From OFTM291 sp041741375 (GTDB lineage: Bacteria > Gemmatimonadota > Gemmatimonadetes > Gemmatimonadales > GWC2-71-9), in NCBI GenBank assembly GCA_041741375.1, contig JBGSKF010000209.1, positions 1-31,866 of the forward strand: a DNA stretch of 31,866 bases, written 5' to 3'. Below the pieces are notes generated by a model. The model saw nothing but the letters and a program-made list of their open reading frames with translations, was not told where the DNA came from and made no database searches. Position 1 is the stretch's first letter; every line of letters starts with the position of its first letter. Shown here piece by piece: positions 1 to 8,221 of the stretch. The translations under genes were made by a program, and so were the position numbers.

Positions 1-610
1 GGGCCCCGCCATCCCGCTCGACGCCGAACCGGCTCCCGATGTCGCTTTCGCGCCGCCCCTCGACGGGAAAAGCGAGGGTGGGGGCGGCACCCAGCCGCAC
101 CTGGAGGCGTCCCCCCCGCAGAAGCTCGGGCTGGATCCGCACGGTGAGTTCCCCGTCGCGGGAGGGTTCCACGGTGAGGGTGCGGTCCAGGGAGTCGGCC
201 ACGGCCACGCGACGGGCGGGCCGTGTGGTGTCGGCGTCCCGCAGCCACGCTTCCACGAAAATCTGGGCAAGCGTGTCACCCACCAGGTTGATGGAGACGG
301 TGACCTCCTGCCCGCGTCGGGCCGCAATGCGATAGGCCAGCGCGGCCGGCTCGCCGGGAGGGAGGTGAATTTCCTCCTGGTGCGGCACGGTGACCCGGGG
401 CGCGTCCTCCAGCGCGCGTTCCGCCGCACGACGCCAATCCCGCACCAGCGCCATTCCGCCGAGCCCCGCCAGCTCGAGACGCTCCTCGTACCGCTCCCGG
501 GGAGTGCCGCGGTCGAAGAGCCGGCGCGGGATCTCCGGCAGGGAGTCGCAGCCGATGGCCAGGAGTGTGGCGGCGAGGAGGGTCCCCCGCGCCCAGGACA
601 AATTCGTCAT
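1..610 (-). CDS. Lipoprotein, probable M23-family peptidase (partial, N-terminal part)
   Basis: The reading frame starts at the ATG complementary to 608-610 and is open to the window edge, so the C-terminus is missing (about 203 codons visible). The first 21 residues form a lipoprotein signal: a hydrophobic stretch, then A-I-G-C with the cysteine at residue 21, so the protein is probably membrane-anchored outside the cytoplasm. A middle region of mixed charge, possibly a beta-rich prepeptidase domain, follows. The last visible residues include FPVEG and DIGSRFG followed by RDGG. This resembles the start of an M23 (LytM-type) endopeptidase domain, but the zinc-binding HxxxD and HxH motifs would lie beyond the edge and cannot be seen. 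The M23 assignment is therefore an inference. No strong ribosome-binding site is visible upstream of the start. Confidence 0.6.
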   Translation of the reverse strand, partial: MTNLSWARGTLLAATLLAIGCDSLPEIPRRLFDRGTPRERYEERLELAGLGGMALVRDWRRAAERALEDAPRVTVPHQEEIHLPPGEPAALAYRIAARRGQEVTVSINLVGDTLAQIFVEAWLRDADTTRPARRVAVADSLDRTLTVEPSRDGELTVRIQPELLRGGRLQVRLGAAPTLAFPVEGRRESDIGSRFGVERDGGA

Positions 611-798
611 GCAGAATACTACGCGGGAGCAGTGGTCAGTGATTCAGGGATCTAGTTGTCAGTGTTCAGTTTTCAGTTTTCAGTGGATTCCGGCGCTCGC
701 CGGAATGACGATCCTGCGATGTCCTGAAGTTCCTGCACCGAACCAGGGGATGGGCGAACGCCGTTCGCCCCTACTCCCCATTCCCTACTCCCTACTCC
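611..798. repeat. Intergenic repeat cluster
   Basis: This gap between two minus-strand genes is almost entirely short repeats. At about 658-682 there are tandem variants of the heptamer TTTTCAG/TGTTCAG. At about 684-708 lies an inverted repeat, ATTCCGGCG-CTCGCCGGAAT, followed by GAC; it belongs to the same family as the elements near 7980, 8942 and 23275. At 752-770 is a palindrome with arms GGGCGAACG/CGTTCGCCC and a 1-nt loop, followed by CTAC. From about 774 to 814 the heptamer CCCTACT or CCCTATT repeats in tandem and runs into the 3' end of the thioesterase gene. Confidence 0.75.
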
Positions 799-1314
799 CT
801 ACTCCCTATTCCCTACCGCACACACGCCCGCCTTCAACTCCTCCTGATACCGGCGCCGGAGATCCCGGCGCAACTTCGCCTCGCAATGCATCTTGTCCTC
901 CTCGGGCGTCTCCACCCGGACCGGGGGAACCGCTTCCGGCTTTCCGTCGTCGCCCACGGCCACCATCGTGAAGAAGCAGCGGCAGGTGACCCGTTCGTCG
1001 CCCGGCTTCCGGGGGTCGGCGGCGGTCACCTCGATGCCGATCTCCATCGAAGAGCGCCCGGTCAGGGTCACCCGAGCGGCGAGAGTGAGCAGGTCACCCA
1101 CCCGCACCGGCGCCACCAGCTCGATCGCATCCGCCGCCACCGTGACACAGTATGCCCCGCTGTACCGGGTGGCGCAGGCGTACGCCACCTCATCCATCAG
1201 GGCCAGCAGAGTTCCCCCATGCACATTGCCCCGGAAATTGGCCTGCTGGGGACGCATCAACTGCGTCATGGTGACGAGAGTTTCCGACACGGAACGGGAG
1301 GGAGCGGCGGTCAT
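799..1314 (-). CDS. Acyl-CoA thioesterase, hotdog fold (YciA/ACOT-like)
   Basis: This 171-residue protein has the hallmarks of a hotdog thioesterase that hydrolyses acyl-CoA to free fatty acid and CoA in the cytosol. Around residues 25-45 it shows N-x-x-G-x-V-H-G-G followed by L-x-x-M-D-E, the helix and active-site Asp region typical of YciA/ACOT-type enzymes. One hotdog domain occupies roughly residues 8-125, and a charged tail follows. The start at 1314 is the first ATG before the conserved domain; only a weak AGGA-like site precedes it. The last codons and the TAG stop are read from the CCCTACT tandem repeats, so the extreme C-terminus (VGNRE) is repeat-derived. The gene is divergent from the efflux operon and shows no clear functional link to it. 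Confidence 0.85.
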   Translation of the reverse strand: MTAAPSRSVSETLVTMTQLMRPQQANFRGNVHGGTLLALMDEVAYACATRYSGAYCVTVAADAIELVAPVRVGDLLTLAARVTLTGRSSMEIGIEVTAADPRKPGDERVTCRCFFTMVAVGDDGKPEAVPPVRVETPEEDKMHCEAKLRRDLRRRYQEELKAGVCAVGNRE

Positions 1315-1331
1315 GCGCTATCCTGGCTGAA

Positions 1332-1341
1332 GGGACGTCCC
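1332..1341. promoter_or_regulatory. Perfect 10-bp palindrome in the divergent gap (possible operator)
   Basis: GGGACGTCCC is a perfect palindrome 17 nt upstream of the thioesterase start, in the intergenic region shared with the TetR-led efflux operon. TetR-family proteins bind palindromes, usually longer than this one. A role as operator is only a suggestion. Confidence 0.2.
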
Positions 1342-1389
1342 AAGTTACCCTCCCTGAACGACCCAGGCCTGCGATCGGGTTCCCCGCAC

Positions 1390-1418
1390 TTGACCGGCAA
1401 GGAGGAGGCGTCTTAATT
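1390..1418 (+). promoter_or_regulatory. Candidate sigma70-type promoter for the efflux operon
   Basis: TTGACC at 1390-1395 and TTAATT at 1413-1418 are separated by 17 nt. The -35 box is good and the -10 box is mediocre (3 of 6 consensus bases). The spacer contains a purine-rich AAGGAGGAGG that also looks like a ribosome-binding site for a TTG at 1417. The two readings compete, so the call is weak. Confidence 0.3.
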
Positions 1419-1518
1419 GAACCGCAAGTCAAATACTGTCCGCTGCGCCTTCCGGTGCGTCGCAACCCGCAGGTGGCCTCAGGTTCATGTCTCCCGATTT
1501 CCTTCCTCAATCCCGGCC

Positions 1519-2211
1519 ATGAGATCCGACTCCCCGGGTCTCCCCCGGTGGCGCCGCCGGCCGACCGAACGCCGCCGCGAGATCCTGGATGCCGCCCTCG
1601 TCGTGTTCGGAAGCCGCGGGTACGACTGCGCCACCGTGGCCGACGTGGCTCGGAGGGCGGGGGTCTGCCCCGCGACAGTGCTCCACTACTTCGGATCCAA
1701 GGCCTCCCTCTTCGAGACCCTGCTGGAGGACCGCTTCCTGGGTGGCATGGACGAGGAGGAGGCGCTGGTGACCGAGGTGCGGGACGAGCCGGTTCGACTC
1801 ACGATGCGGCGGCTGATGACCCGCATGTGGACGCGGCTGATGGCGCCCGGCATGGCGGACCTCCTCCTCGTGGGGATGGCCAAGTCGACCACCTTTCCCG
1901 AGGCCGGTCACGTGGTGTTCCGCTCGATCAGCGAGCGGTGGCGTCGCCTTCTGGTCACCCTCCTTCAGGCCGCTGCCGACCGGGGGGAGTACCGCGCCGT
2001 GGATCCCGACCTCACCGCCCGGGTTCTGGCCGGCGGCCTGGGCGGGATGATGATGGGGATGCACCGCTTTGCCTGTTACGACCCGAGCGCCCCCCCTCCC
2101 GACGCGCTTCTCGAACATTACCTGGACCTCGTGGACCACGCCCTCTCTCCCGCCTCTGAAGTCACCACGTCATCCCCGGTGTTCGATGCACCGGGCAAAG
2201 GAGAACGTTAG
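1519..2211 (+). CDS. TetR/AcrR-family transcriptional regulator
   Basis: This 230-residue protein starts with a TetR DNA-binding domain at about residues 17-66: a helix beginning RREILDAAL, VFGSRGYD, then TVADVARRAGV and the recognition helix ending TVLHYFGSK. The C-terminal helical part (about 75-215) is variable, as expected for the ligand-binding and dimer domain. It is the first gene of a TetR-adaptor-pump-outer membrane factor operon, so it most likely represses this operon and responds to a pump substrate. I chose the ATG at 1519 because it directly precedes the conserved domain. A TTG at 1417 has a much stronger Shine-Dalgarno-like sequence 8 nt upstream and would add 34 residues with no family similarity that I recognise. 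The stop at 2209-2211 abuts the next start. Confidence 0.88.
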   Translation: MRSDSPGLPRWRRRPTERRREILDAALVVFGSRGYDCATVADVARRAGVCPATVLHYFGSKASLFETLLEDRFLGGMDEEEALVTEVRDEPVRLTMRRLMTRMWTRLMAPGMADLLLVGMAKSTTFPEAGHVVFRSISERWRRLLVTLLQAAADRGEYRAVDPDLTARVLAGGLGGMMMGMHRFACYDPSAPPPDALLEHYLDLVDHALSPASEVTTSSPVFDAPGKGER

Positions 2212-3321
2212 GTGTTCCCGCATTTCTCTTTCCGTACTTCCCGGCTCTCCCTCCTGGGGGCCGTGAGCCTCCTCGCGGCGTGCGCCGACGCTCCTCCGCC
2301 CGCGGCCAGCGCGACCCGTGTGGAGGTGATCACCGTCGCCTCGCGCCCCCTCGCCGAGACGTTCGACTTCACCGGCGAGGTGGTGGCCTGGCGACGGGTC
2401 GAGGTCCGCGCCGCCATCGAGGGAATCATCGAGGAACGCACCTTCCAGGAGGGCTCCGAGGTCCGTCCCGGCCAGGTCCTGTACCGGATCGACCGGACGG
2501 TGTGGGAGGCCGCCCTGCGCGACGCCGAGGCCCGGCGCCGGCTCGCGGAACAGACGGTGGAGCGGCTGCGCCCCCTGCTGGCCAACAACGCCGTGGCTCG
2601 GCAGGACGTGGACAACGCCGAGGCGGAGCTGCTCCGCGCCCGGGCCGAGGAGGACGAGGCGCGGAAGCACCTCGACGACACCATCGTGCGCGCCGAGATC
2701 GGAGGTCGTGTCGGGAAGACGCGTCTCGACCGCGGGGGCCGCATCACCGGCTCAGATGATCTGCTTACCACGATCGACCAGCTCGACCCGGTCTACGTCT
2801 CATTTCACCCTTCCCGTCAGCAGGTGGCCGCCTGGCTGTCGCGTCCCGACGGGCCCTCCCTCATCAAACCGGGGAGTGCGCTCCGGATCGAGGCCATCCT
2901 CCCCGACGGCTCGGTGTTCCCCGTCTCGGGAAGGCTCGACTACATCGACCCGGTGGTCGGAGCCGGGACCGGGACGCAGGAGTTCCGGGCCCGTCTGGCC
3001 AATCCCGACCGGGTGCTGGTTCCGGGGCAGTTCGTTCGGGCCCGGGTGAGCGGCTTCGTGCGGGACAGCGCCCTCACGGTTCCTCAACGGGCGGTGCAGC
3101 AGTCGCTGGGACGGCAGTTCGTCTATCTGGTCGGCCCGGGGGACACGGTGGCGGTTCGCACTGTCGTGCCGGGCACGTGGAATGGCGACCAGTGGGTGAT
3201 CGAGGAGGGTCTTGCCCCCGGAGATCGGGTGGTGGTGAGCGGGGTGCAGAAGATTCGCGCCGGCATGGTGGTGTCGCCCGTCGTGATTCCCGCGGACAGC
3301 ACGAGCGCTTCCGGTGAGTAA
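2212..3321 (+). CDS. RND efflux periplasmic adaptor (membrane fusion protein, AcrA-like)
   Basis: This 369-residue lipoprotein connects the inner-membrane RND pump to the outer membrane channel. It starts with GTG immediately after the TetR stop, with AAAGGAG about 9 nt upstream. The signal peptide ends in a lipobox, L-A-A-C with the cysteine at residue 24. A biotinyl/lipoyl-like half (VEVRAAIEG, then EGSEVRPGQVLYRID) lies at about residues 65-95. A helical hairpin rich in Ala, Glu and Arg covers about 97-165. The second lipoyl half (TIVRAEIGGRVG) follows, then a beta-barrel at about 195-285 and a membrane-proximal domain. Length and domain order fit the HlyD/AcrA family. Its last 8 nt overlap the pump gene, indicating translational coupling. 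Confidence 0.93.
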   Translation: MFPHFSFRTSRLSLLGAVSLLAACADAPPPAASATRVEVITVASRPLAETFDFTGEVVAWRRVEVRAAIEGIIEERTFQEGSEVRPGQVLYRIDRTVWEAALRDAEARRRLAEQTVERLRPLLANNAVARQDVDNAEAELLRARAEEDEARKHLDDTIVRAEIGGRVGKTRLDRGGRITGSDDLLTTIDQLDPVYVSFHPSRQQVAAWLSRPDGPSLIKPGSALRIEAILPDGSVFPVSGRLDYIDPVVGAGTGTQEFRARLANPDRVLVPGQFVRARVSGFVRDSALTVPQRAVQQSLGRQFVYLVGPGDTVAVRTVVPGTWNGDQWVIEEGLAPGDRVVVSGVQKIRAGMVVSPVVIPADSTSASGE

Positions 3322-6300
3322 CGCCCCTCTCCCGCCCGCCGACGCCCCGGAGGAGATCCGCTGGCTCTTCATCCGTCGCCCGATTGCGGCGGCGGTGGTG
3401 AGCATCGTGATCACGCTGCTCGGTCTCTTCACCCTGACCCGTCTCCCGGTGGCCCAGTACCCGTCGATCACGCCGCCGTCGGTTCAGGTCACCGCACTCT
3501 TTCCCGGGGCCACCGCGGGCGACGTGGCCGAGGCGGTGGCGGCGCCGATCGAGCAGCAGCTGGCGGGGCTCGACGGTCTCCTCTACTACAAGTCGATCAG
3601 CACCAGCAGCGGGGTGATGAGTCTCCAGCTCTTCTTCGACGTGGAGCGAGACCCCGATCTCGCCGCGGTGGACGTCCAGAACGCGGTGAAGCTGGCCGAG
3701 CCGCAGTTGCCCGAGGAGGTGCGCCGCCAGGGGGTGGTGATCGCCAAGGCGCAGACCGACATCATGCTGGTGGCGTCGCTGGTGTCGGACGATCCGCAGT
3801 TCGATGCCACCTACCTGGCCAACTACGCCAAGCTCAACCTGATTGACGAGATCAAGCAGATTCCCGGGGTCGGGAACGCGCGGGTGTTCGGCGACCTCGA
3901 CTACACCATGACGATCCGGCTCGATCCCGACCGGATGGCTCAACTCGGCCTTACCGTGGGGGACATCCAGGCCGCGGTGCGCGAGCAGAACGCCACCAAC
4001 CCCGCCGGCCAGTTGGGCCGGGAGCCGGCACCCCCGGGCACCGAGATCACCCTTCCGGTCACGGCACTCGGCCGGCTCCGCACCCCGGCCGAGTTCGAGA
4101 ATGTCATCGTGCGCGCCGAACCGAACGGTGCCCTGCTCCGGGTGGGGGATGTGGGAACGGTGGAACTGGTGTCGCGGAATGCCGACCTCGCCGGCCGGTT
4201 GAACGGCAAGCCGACCACTCCGATGCTCGTGTTCCTCCGATCCGGCGCCAACCAGCTCGACGTGCGGAACGCCTTCGTGGCCCGGATGAATGAGTTGGAA
4301 CGGAGCTTTCCTCCCGGCGTCGGGTGGGCCATCCCGTTCGACACGACCCCGTTCATCACGGCGTCGATCACCGAGGTGGTGAAGACGCTGGGGGAGGCGA
4401 TGCTCCTCGTCACCCTGGTGGTGTTCCTCTTCCTGCAGAGTTGGCGCGCCACGCTCATCCCGATCCTCGCGGTTCCGGTGAGCGTGATTGGCACCTTCCT
4501 GGGCTTCACGCTGCTCGGCTACTCGATCAACGTGCTCACCCTCTTCGGCCTGGTCCTCGCCATCGGCATCGTGGTGGACGACGCCATCGTGGTCATCGAG
4601 AACGTCGAGCGGATCATGGCGGAGGAGGGGGTCTCCGCCCGGGTGGCGGCCGACCGGGCGATGGGGCAGGTGGGGGGAGCCCTGGTGGCGATCGTGCTGG
4701 TGCTGATGTCGGTGTTCATTCCGGTGGCGTTCCTCGGGGGGATCACGGGCACCATGCTGCAGCAGTTTGCCGTCACCCTCGTCATTTCCGTGGTGCTCTC
4801 CGGCGTCGTGGCCCTGACCCTCACGCCGGCTCTCTGCGCCCTCCTCCTCAAGGAAGCCCAGGGACACAGCCCCAACCCCGTCTTTTCCCGCTTCAACCGG
4901 ACCTTCGATCGCGTCGCGGGGGCATATCTGGGCGGGGTCCGGCTCTCCCTCCGGCGGCCCCGGTCGGCGCTCGCCGTCTTCGCCGTGCTTCTCGTGCTGA
5001 CGGCGGTGCTGGTGCGTCGAACGCCGACCGGGTTCCTGCCCAGCGAGGACAAGGGAATCCTCCTTGTCGTGGCCCAGTTGCCCGACGGTGCCTCCTCGCA
5101 GCGCACCACCCGGGTGGTGGAACAGATCGAGGCGTTTTTGCGGGAAGAGCCGGCGGTGGAGCGGTTCACGGCGCTGGTCGGCTTCAACTTCATTGCCGGG
5201 GCCAACCAGACCAACGGAGCCAGCATCTTCGCCACGCTGAAGCCGTGGGATGAACGCACCGCCCTGCACAGCGTCGACGCGATTCTCGGTCGACTCAACC
5301 GCAAACTCTCGGCGATGCCCGATGCCATCGCCTTTGCCTTCAACCGGCCGGAAATCACCGGGCTCGGGGTCACCGCCGGTCTTGAGATCAACCTGCAGGC
5401 CCGCACCGGACAGGAGATTCCCGAGCTGGCGCGCCAGGTGGACGCCTTCGTCTCCGCGGCGGGAGAGTTGCCGGAGCTGGTTCAGGTGGGAACCACGTTC
5501 CGCTCGGAGGTTCCCCAACTCTATCTGCATGTGGACCGCGAGGCGGCCAAGGCGCGTGGTGTGGCCCTGCCCGATCTCTTCGGCACCCTCCAAGCGATGC
5601 TTTCCTCGGTCTACATCAACGACTTCAACATGGCGGGTCGGACCTTCCGAGTGCAGGCCGAGGCCGAGTCGCGATTCCGGCAGACGCCCGAGGACATCGG
5701 CCGGATCCAGATCCGAAGCACCTATGGCGAGATGATCCCGCTTTCCGCCCTGACCCGCGCCGAATTCCAGGCGGCGCCGAGCATCCTCACCCGGTTCAAC
5801 GGATTCACGTCTGCCATGATCACCGGGACCGCCCCGGAAGGAGTAAGCTCCGGCGCGGTACTCGATGCGGTGGAGGGGCTGATGGCGGAGCGGTTCGAAC
5901 CGGAAGGGATCGGGTACGCGTACAGCGGACAGAGCTATCAGGAACGCGCCTCCAGCGGGGAGGCGGGACTGGTGTTCGTGCTCGGCCTGGTGCTCGTCTT
6001 TCTGGTTCTCGCCGCACAGTATGAGAGCTGGGCCATCCCCTTCGCCGTCATCCTGGGGATTCCCTTCGGCGTGTTCGGCGCCTTTCTCGGCGCCACGCTG
6101 CGGGGTTTTCCCAGCGACATCTACTTCCAGGTCGGGCTCCTCACCGTGGCGGGGCTCGCCGCCAAGAACGCGATCCTCATCGTGGAGTTCGCCTCGGCGG
6201 CCCACGCCCGCGGCATGGCCCTGGCCGACGCCACCCTGCAAGCGGCCCGGGACCGGTTCCGCCCCATTCTCATGACCTCCTTCGCCTTCATCCTCGGCGT

Positions 6301-6487
6301 GCTGCCGCTGGTGATCGCCAGCGGGGCCGGCGCCAAGAGCCGCCACTCCCTGGGCACCGCGGTGTTCAGCGGCATGCTCGTCGCCACCACCGTCGGCATC
6401 TTCTTCATACCGCTCTTTTTCCATGTCATCCGGACCATTGCCGATCGGGCACGCACCCGGCCGGCCACCCTGGATCAAACCCCATGA
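3314..6487 (+). CDS. RND multidrug efflux permease, HAE1 family (AcrB-like)
   Basis: This 1057-residue inner-membrane proton antiporter exports hydrophobic or amphiphilic compounds through a tripartite pump. The length matches the HAE1 family. TM1 is followed by TRLPVAQYPSITPPSV, a typical start of the first periplasmic porter domain. The proton-relay aspartates are D422 and D423 in the TM4 segment LAIGIVVDDAIVVIENVER, and the partner lysine is K951 in GLAAKNAILIVEF. The two halves show the usual internal duplication (TM1 plus loop plus TM2-6, repeated). It starts with GTG at 3314 inside the adaptor gene and ends in an ATGA overlap with the outer membrane factor gene. Substrate specificity cannot be read from the sequence. 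Confidence 0.96.
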   Translation: MSNAPLPPADAPEEIRWLFIRRPIAAAVVSIVITLLGLFTLTRLPVAQYPSITPPSVQVTALFPGATAGDVAEAVAAPIEQQLAGLDGLLYYKSISTSSGVMSLQLFFDVERDPDLAAVDVQNAVKLAEPQLPEEVRRQGVVIAKAQTDIMLVASLVSDDPQFDATYLANYAKLNLIDEIKQIPGVGNARVFGDLDYTMTIRLDPDRMAQLGLTVGDIQAAVREQNATNPAGQLGREPAPPGTEITLPVTALGRLRTPAEFENVIVRAEPNGALLRVGDVGTVELVSRNADLAGRLNGKPTTPMLVFLRSGANQLDVRNAFVARMNELERSFPPGVGWAIPFDTTPFITASITEVVKTLGEAMLLVTLVVFLFLQSWRATLIPILAVPVSVIGTFLGFTLLGYSINVLTLFGLVLAIGIVVDDAIVVIENVERIMAEEGVSARVAADRAMGQVGGALVAIVLVLMSVFIPVAFLGGITGTMLQQFAVTLVISVVLSGVVALTLTPALCALLLKEAQGHSPNPVFSRFNRTFDRVAGAYLGGVRLSLRRPRSALAVFAVLLVLTAVLVRRTPTGFLPSEDKGILLVVAQLPDGASSQRTTRVVEQIEAFLREEPAVERFTALVGFNFIAGANQTNGASIFATLKPWDERTALHSVDAILGRLNRKLSAMPDAIAFAFNRPEITGLGVTAGLEINLQARTGQEIPELARQVDAFVSAAGELPELVQVGTTFRSEVPQLYLHVDREAAKARGVALPDLFGTLQAMLSSVYINDFNMAGRTFRVQAEAESRFRQTPEDIGRIQIRSTYGEMIPLSALTRAEFQAAPSILTRFNGFTSAMITGTAPEGVSSGAVLDAVEGLMAERFEPEGIGYAYSGQSYQERASSGEAGLVFVLGLVLVFLVLAAQYESWAIPFAVILGIPFGVFGAFLGATLRGFPSDIYFQVGLLTVAGLAAKNAILIVEFASAAHARGMALADATLQAARDRFRPILMTSFAFILGVLPLVIASGAGAKSRHSLGTAVFSGMLVATTVGIFFIPLFFHVIRTIADRARTRPATLDQTP

Positions 6488-7941
6488 TGCACATTCGATC
6501 GTCTTCTCTCGTCCTCCTCGCCCTGGTCCCGGCCTGCGCCGTGGGTCCGTCGCCCAATCGTCCCGTTCCCGAGACGGGTCAGCTCGCCACGGGAGCCGGG
6601 GCGCGGGACAGCATCCGGACCTTTTTCGATTCGCTCGCCGCCAGCCGGACTGAGACCGACACCCCGGCACCCGCTCCGGTCCAGCTCACGGCCGACACGA
6701 GCGGCACCATGGCCTGGCTTTCCCTCTTCAACGACCCCGCGCTCACTTCCCTGGTGCGCGCCGCGCTGGAAGAGAACCGCGACGTGGCGGTGGCCCGGGC
6801 CCGGATCCGCGAGTTTCGAGCCCAGGTGGGCGTGGCACGGGCCGATCTCTTCCCCCAGCTCACCGGAAACGCCTCTGTCGCCAGTCAGCAGATCGTCTTT
6901 GGCGCGCTCGGCAATTCGCAGTTCGAGGCTTATCGACTGACGGCCGACCTCGCCTGGGAGCTCGATTTCTGGGGGAAGATCCGTCGCGGCACCCAAGCGG
7001 CGAAGTTTGACCTCGGGGCGCGCGACGCCGACCTCCAGGCCACGATCCTGACCTTGGTGAGCGACGTGGCCCGGGTCTATCTCGAGCTCCGCGAGGCGGA
7101 CGCCAACCGGGCCATCGCCGAGCGGACCTTGGCGTCGCGGCGGGAAACACTGCGGATCGCCCAGGAGCGATTTGCCCAGGGTGTCACCTCGGAGCTCGAC
7201 GTCCGGCAGTTCGAATCCCAGCTCGCGGCCCCGGCCACGGCGCTGGCGGAACTCACCCGGCAGATCGCCCAGAAAGAGCACGAACTGAGTCTCCTGCTGG
7301 GCCGACGGCCCGGGGAGATCCCGCGGGGAATGCCGCTGGAACAGGCAGTGAGGGGCATCACCCTTCCCGATTCGGTGCCGGCCCGGTTGATTGAGCGCCG
7401 CCCCGATGTGCTCCGGGCCATGGAAGAACGGAACGCCGCGCGGGCCCGCATCGGCGTGGCGGTGGGCAACCGGCTTCCCCGGTTCTTTCTCACCGGGCAG
7501 TATGGCCGCCAGGGCGACAAGCTGAGCAACGTGTTCGAGGACAAGAAGGAGATCTTCACCGCGCTCGCGGGGGTCTCCATCCCCCTCTTCACCGGAGGCA
7601 GACTCGAGAATCAGCAGCGCGCCGCCCAGGCCCGGGCGGAGCAGGCCGACATCGCGCACGAACGGGTGGTGCTTACGGCATTGCGCGAGGTGAGCGATGC
7701 GCTGGTCGGGATCCGCACCCTGGCGGATCAGGTCACGGCGCAGCAGGTGCAGGTGGATGCGCTCCGGCGGGCGCTGGAACTCTCCGATCAGCGGTATCTG
7801 GCGGGGGTCGCGAACTGGCTGGAGGTCTTGGAGTCGCAGCGGAGCCTGTTCAGCGCGGAGATCGCTCTCACGCAATCCCGCCGGGCCTGGCTCGCGTCAG
7901 CGGTGCAGCTCTACAAGGCGCTGGGCGGGAGCTGGCAGTAG
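6484..7941 (+). CDS. TolC/OprM-like outer membrane efflux factor
   Basis: This 485-residue protein is the outer membrane channel of the efflux system. The signal sequence ends in a lipobox-like V-P-A-C (cysteine 18), followed by GPSPNRPVP, similar to OprM/NodT-type lipoproteins. Two repeated outer membrane efflux domains follow, one at about residues 75-265 (beginning DPALTSLVRAALEENRDVAVA) and one at about 290-480. Each ends in alpha-helical coiled-coil segments rich in Ala, Arg and Gln. The start overlaps the pump stop (ATGA at 6484-6487), so the four efflux genes form one transcription and translation unit. The TAG stop is shared with the start of a GC-rich palindromic repeat that could form a stem-loop at the mRNA 3' end. 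Confidence 0.93.
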   Translation: MMHIRSSSLVLLALVPACAVGPSPNRPVPETGQLATGAGARDSIRTFFDSLAASRTETDTPAPAPVQLTADTSGTMAWLSLFNDPALTSLVRAALEENRDVAVARARIREFRAQVGVARADLFPQLTGNASVASQQIVFGALGNSQFEAYRLTADLAWELDFWGKIRRGTQAAKFDLGARDADLQATILTLVSDVARVYLELREADANRAIAERTLASRRETLRIAQERFAQGVTSELDVRQFESQLAAPATALAELTRQIAQKEHELSLLLGRRPGEIPRGMPLEQAVRGITLPDSVPARLIERRPDVLRAMEERNAARARIGVAVGNRLPRFFLTGQYGRQGDKLSNVFEDKKEIFTALAGVSIPLFTGGRLENQQRAAQARAEQADIAHERVVLTALREVSDALVGIRTLADQVTAQQVQVDALRRALELSDQRYLAGVANWLEVLESQRSLFSAEIALTQSRRAWLASAVQLYKALGGSWQ

Positions 7942-8080
7942 GGGCGGCCCGTGGGCCGCCCCGGATGATGGGCTCGGAACGTCACCCCCGGCGAACGCCG
8001 GGGTCCATTGTGCAGGGCGGTCCACGGACCACCCTTACGATCCCGAATGCAGGGCGGTCCACGGACCGCCCGTACATTGG
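7941..8080. repeat. GGGCG palindromic repeats plus a GTCA-CCCCGG inverted repeat
   Basis: Three related palindromes lie here. At 7941-7962 there are 10-bp arms GGGGCGGCCC/GGGCCGCCCC around GT, beginning at the last base of the efflux gene stop codon. At 8015-8034 there is an imperfect GGGCGGTCC/GGACCACCC. At 8052-8071 there is the perfect-armed version GGGCGGTCCACGGACCGCCC. Between them, at about 7980-8010, is GTCACCCCCGGCGAACGCCG continuing to GGGTCCATTG, a member of the family also seen near 8943, 684 and 23275. The first palindrome could act as a 3'-end stem-loop for the efflux operon. No T-run follows it. Confidence 0.8.
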
Positions 8081-8186
8081 CAGCCGACAGAATAACGGCG
8101 ATGCTGCCGCGTAAAACGGCCTATCCGTGTGGAGAAATGGTGACATGGTTTCTCTCCTGGCGGGGATCTTCTTGCCATGGCGCGCA

Positions 8187-8215
8187 TTGACAATAGTGCT
8201 AGCAACGCATACAAT
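8187..8215 (+). promoter_or_regulatory. Near-consensus sigma70 promoter of the toxin-antitoxin operon
   Basis: TTGACA at 8187-8192 matches the consensus exactly and TACAAT at 8210-8215 matches 5 of 6 bases, with 17 nt between them. A transcript starting 7 nt after the -10 box would begin at 8222, the A of the antitoxin ATG, so the mRNA is probably leaderless. Inverted repeats lie on the promoter: TGCTAGCA at 8197-8204 in the spacer, GCAT-ACA-ATGC at 8207-8217 across the -10 box, and TGACA/TGTCA at 8188-8192 and 8218-8222. These are plausible operator half-sites for autoregulation by the antitoxin. Confidence 0.75.
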
Positions 8216-8221
8216 GCTGTC

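Noticed and set aside
3074..6670. Very long minus-strand open frame opposite the RND pump
   Set aside because: It is Gly/Arg/His-rich with no domain, and the opposite strand encodes a pump with all family motifs. Long antisense frames are common in GC-rich DNA.
8177..8221. N-terminal extension of the antitoxin from an upstream ATG
   Set aside because: The ATG precedes the -35 box of a near-consensus promoter, and the family's sequence begins at 8222.
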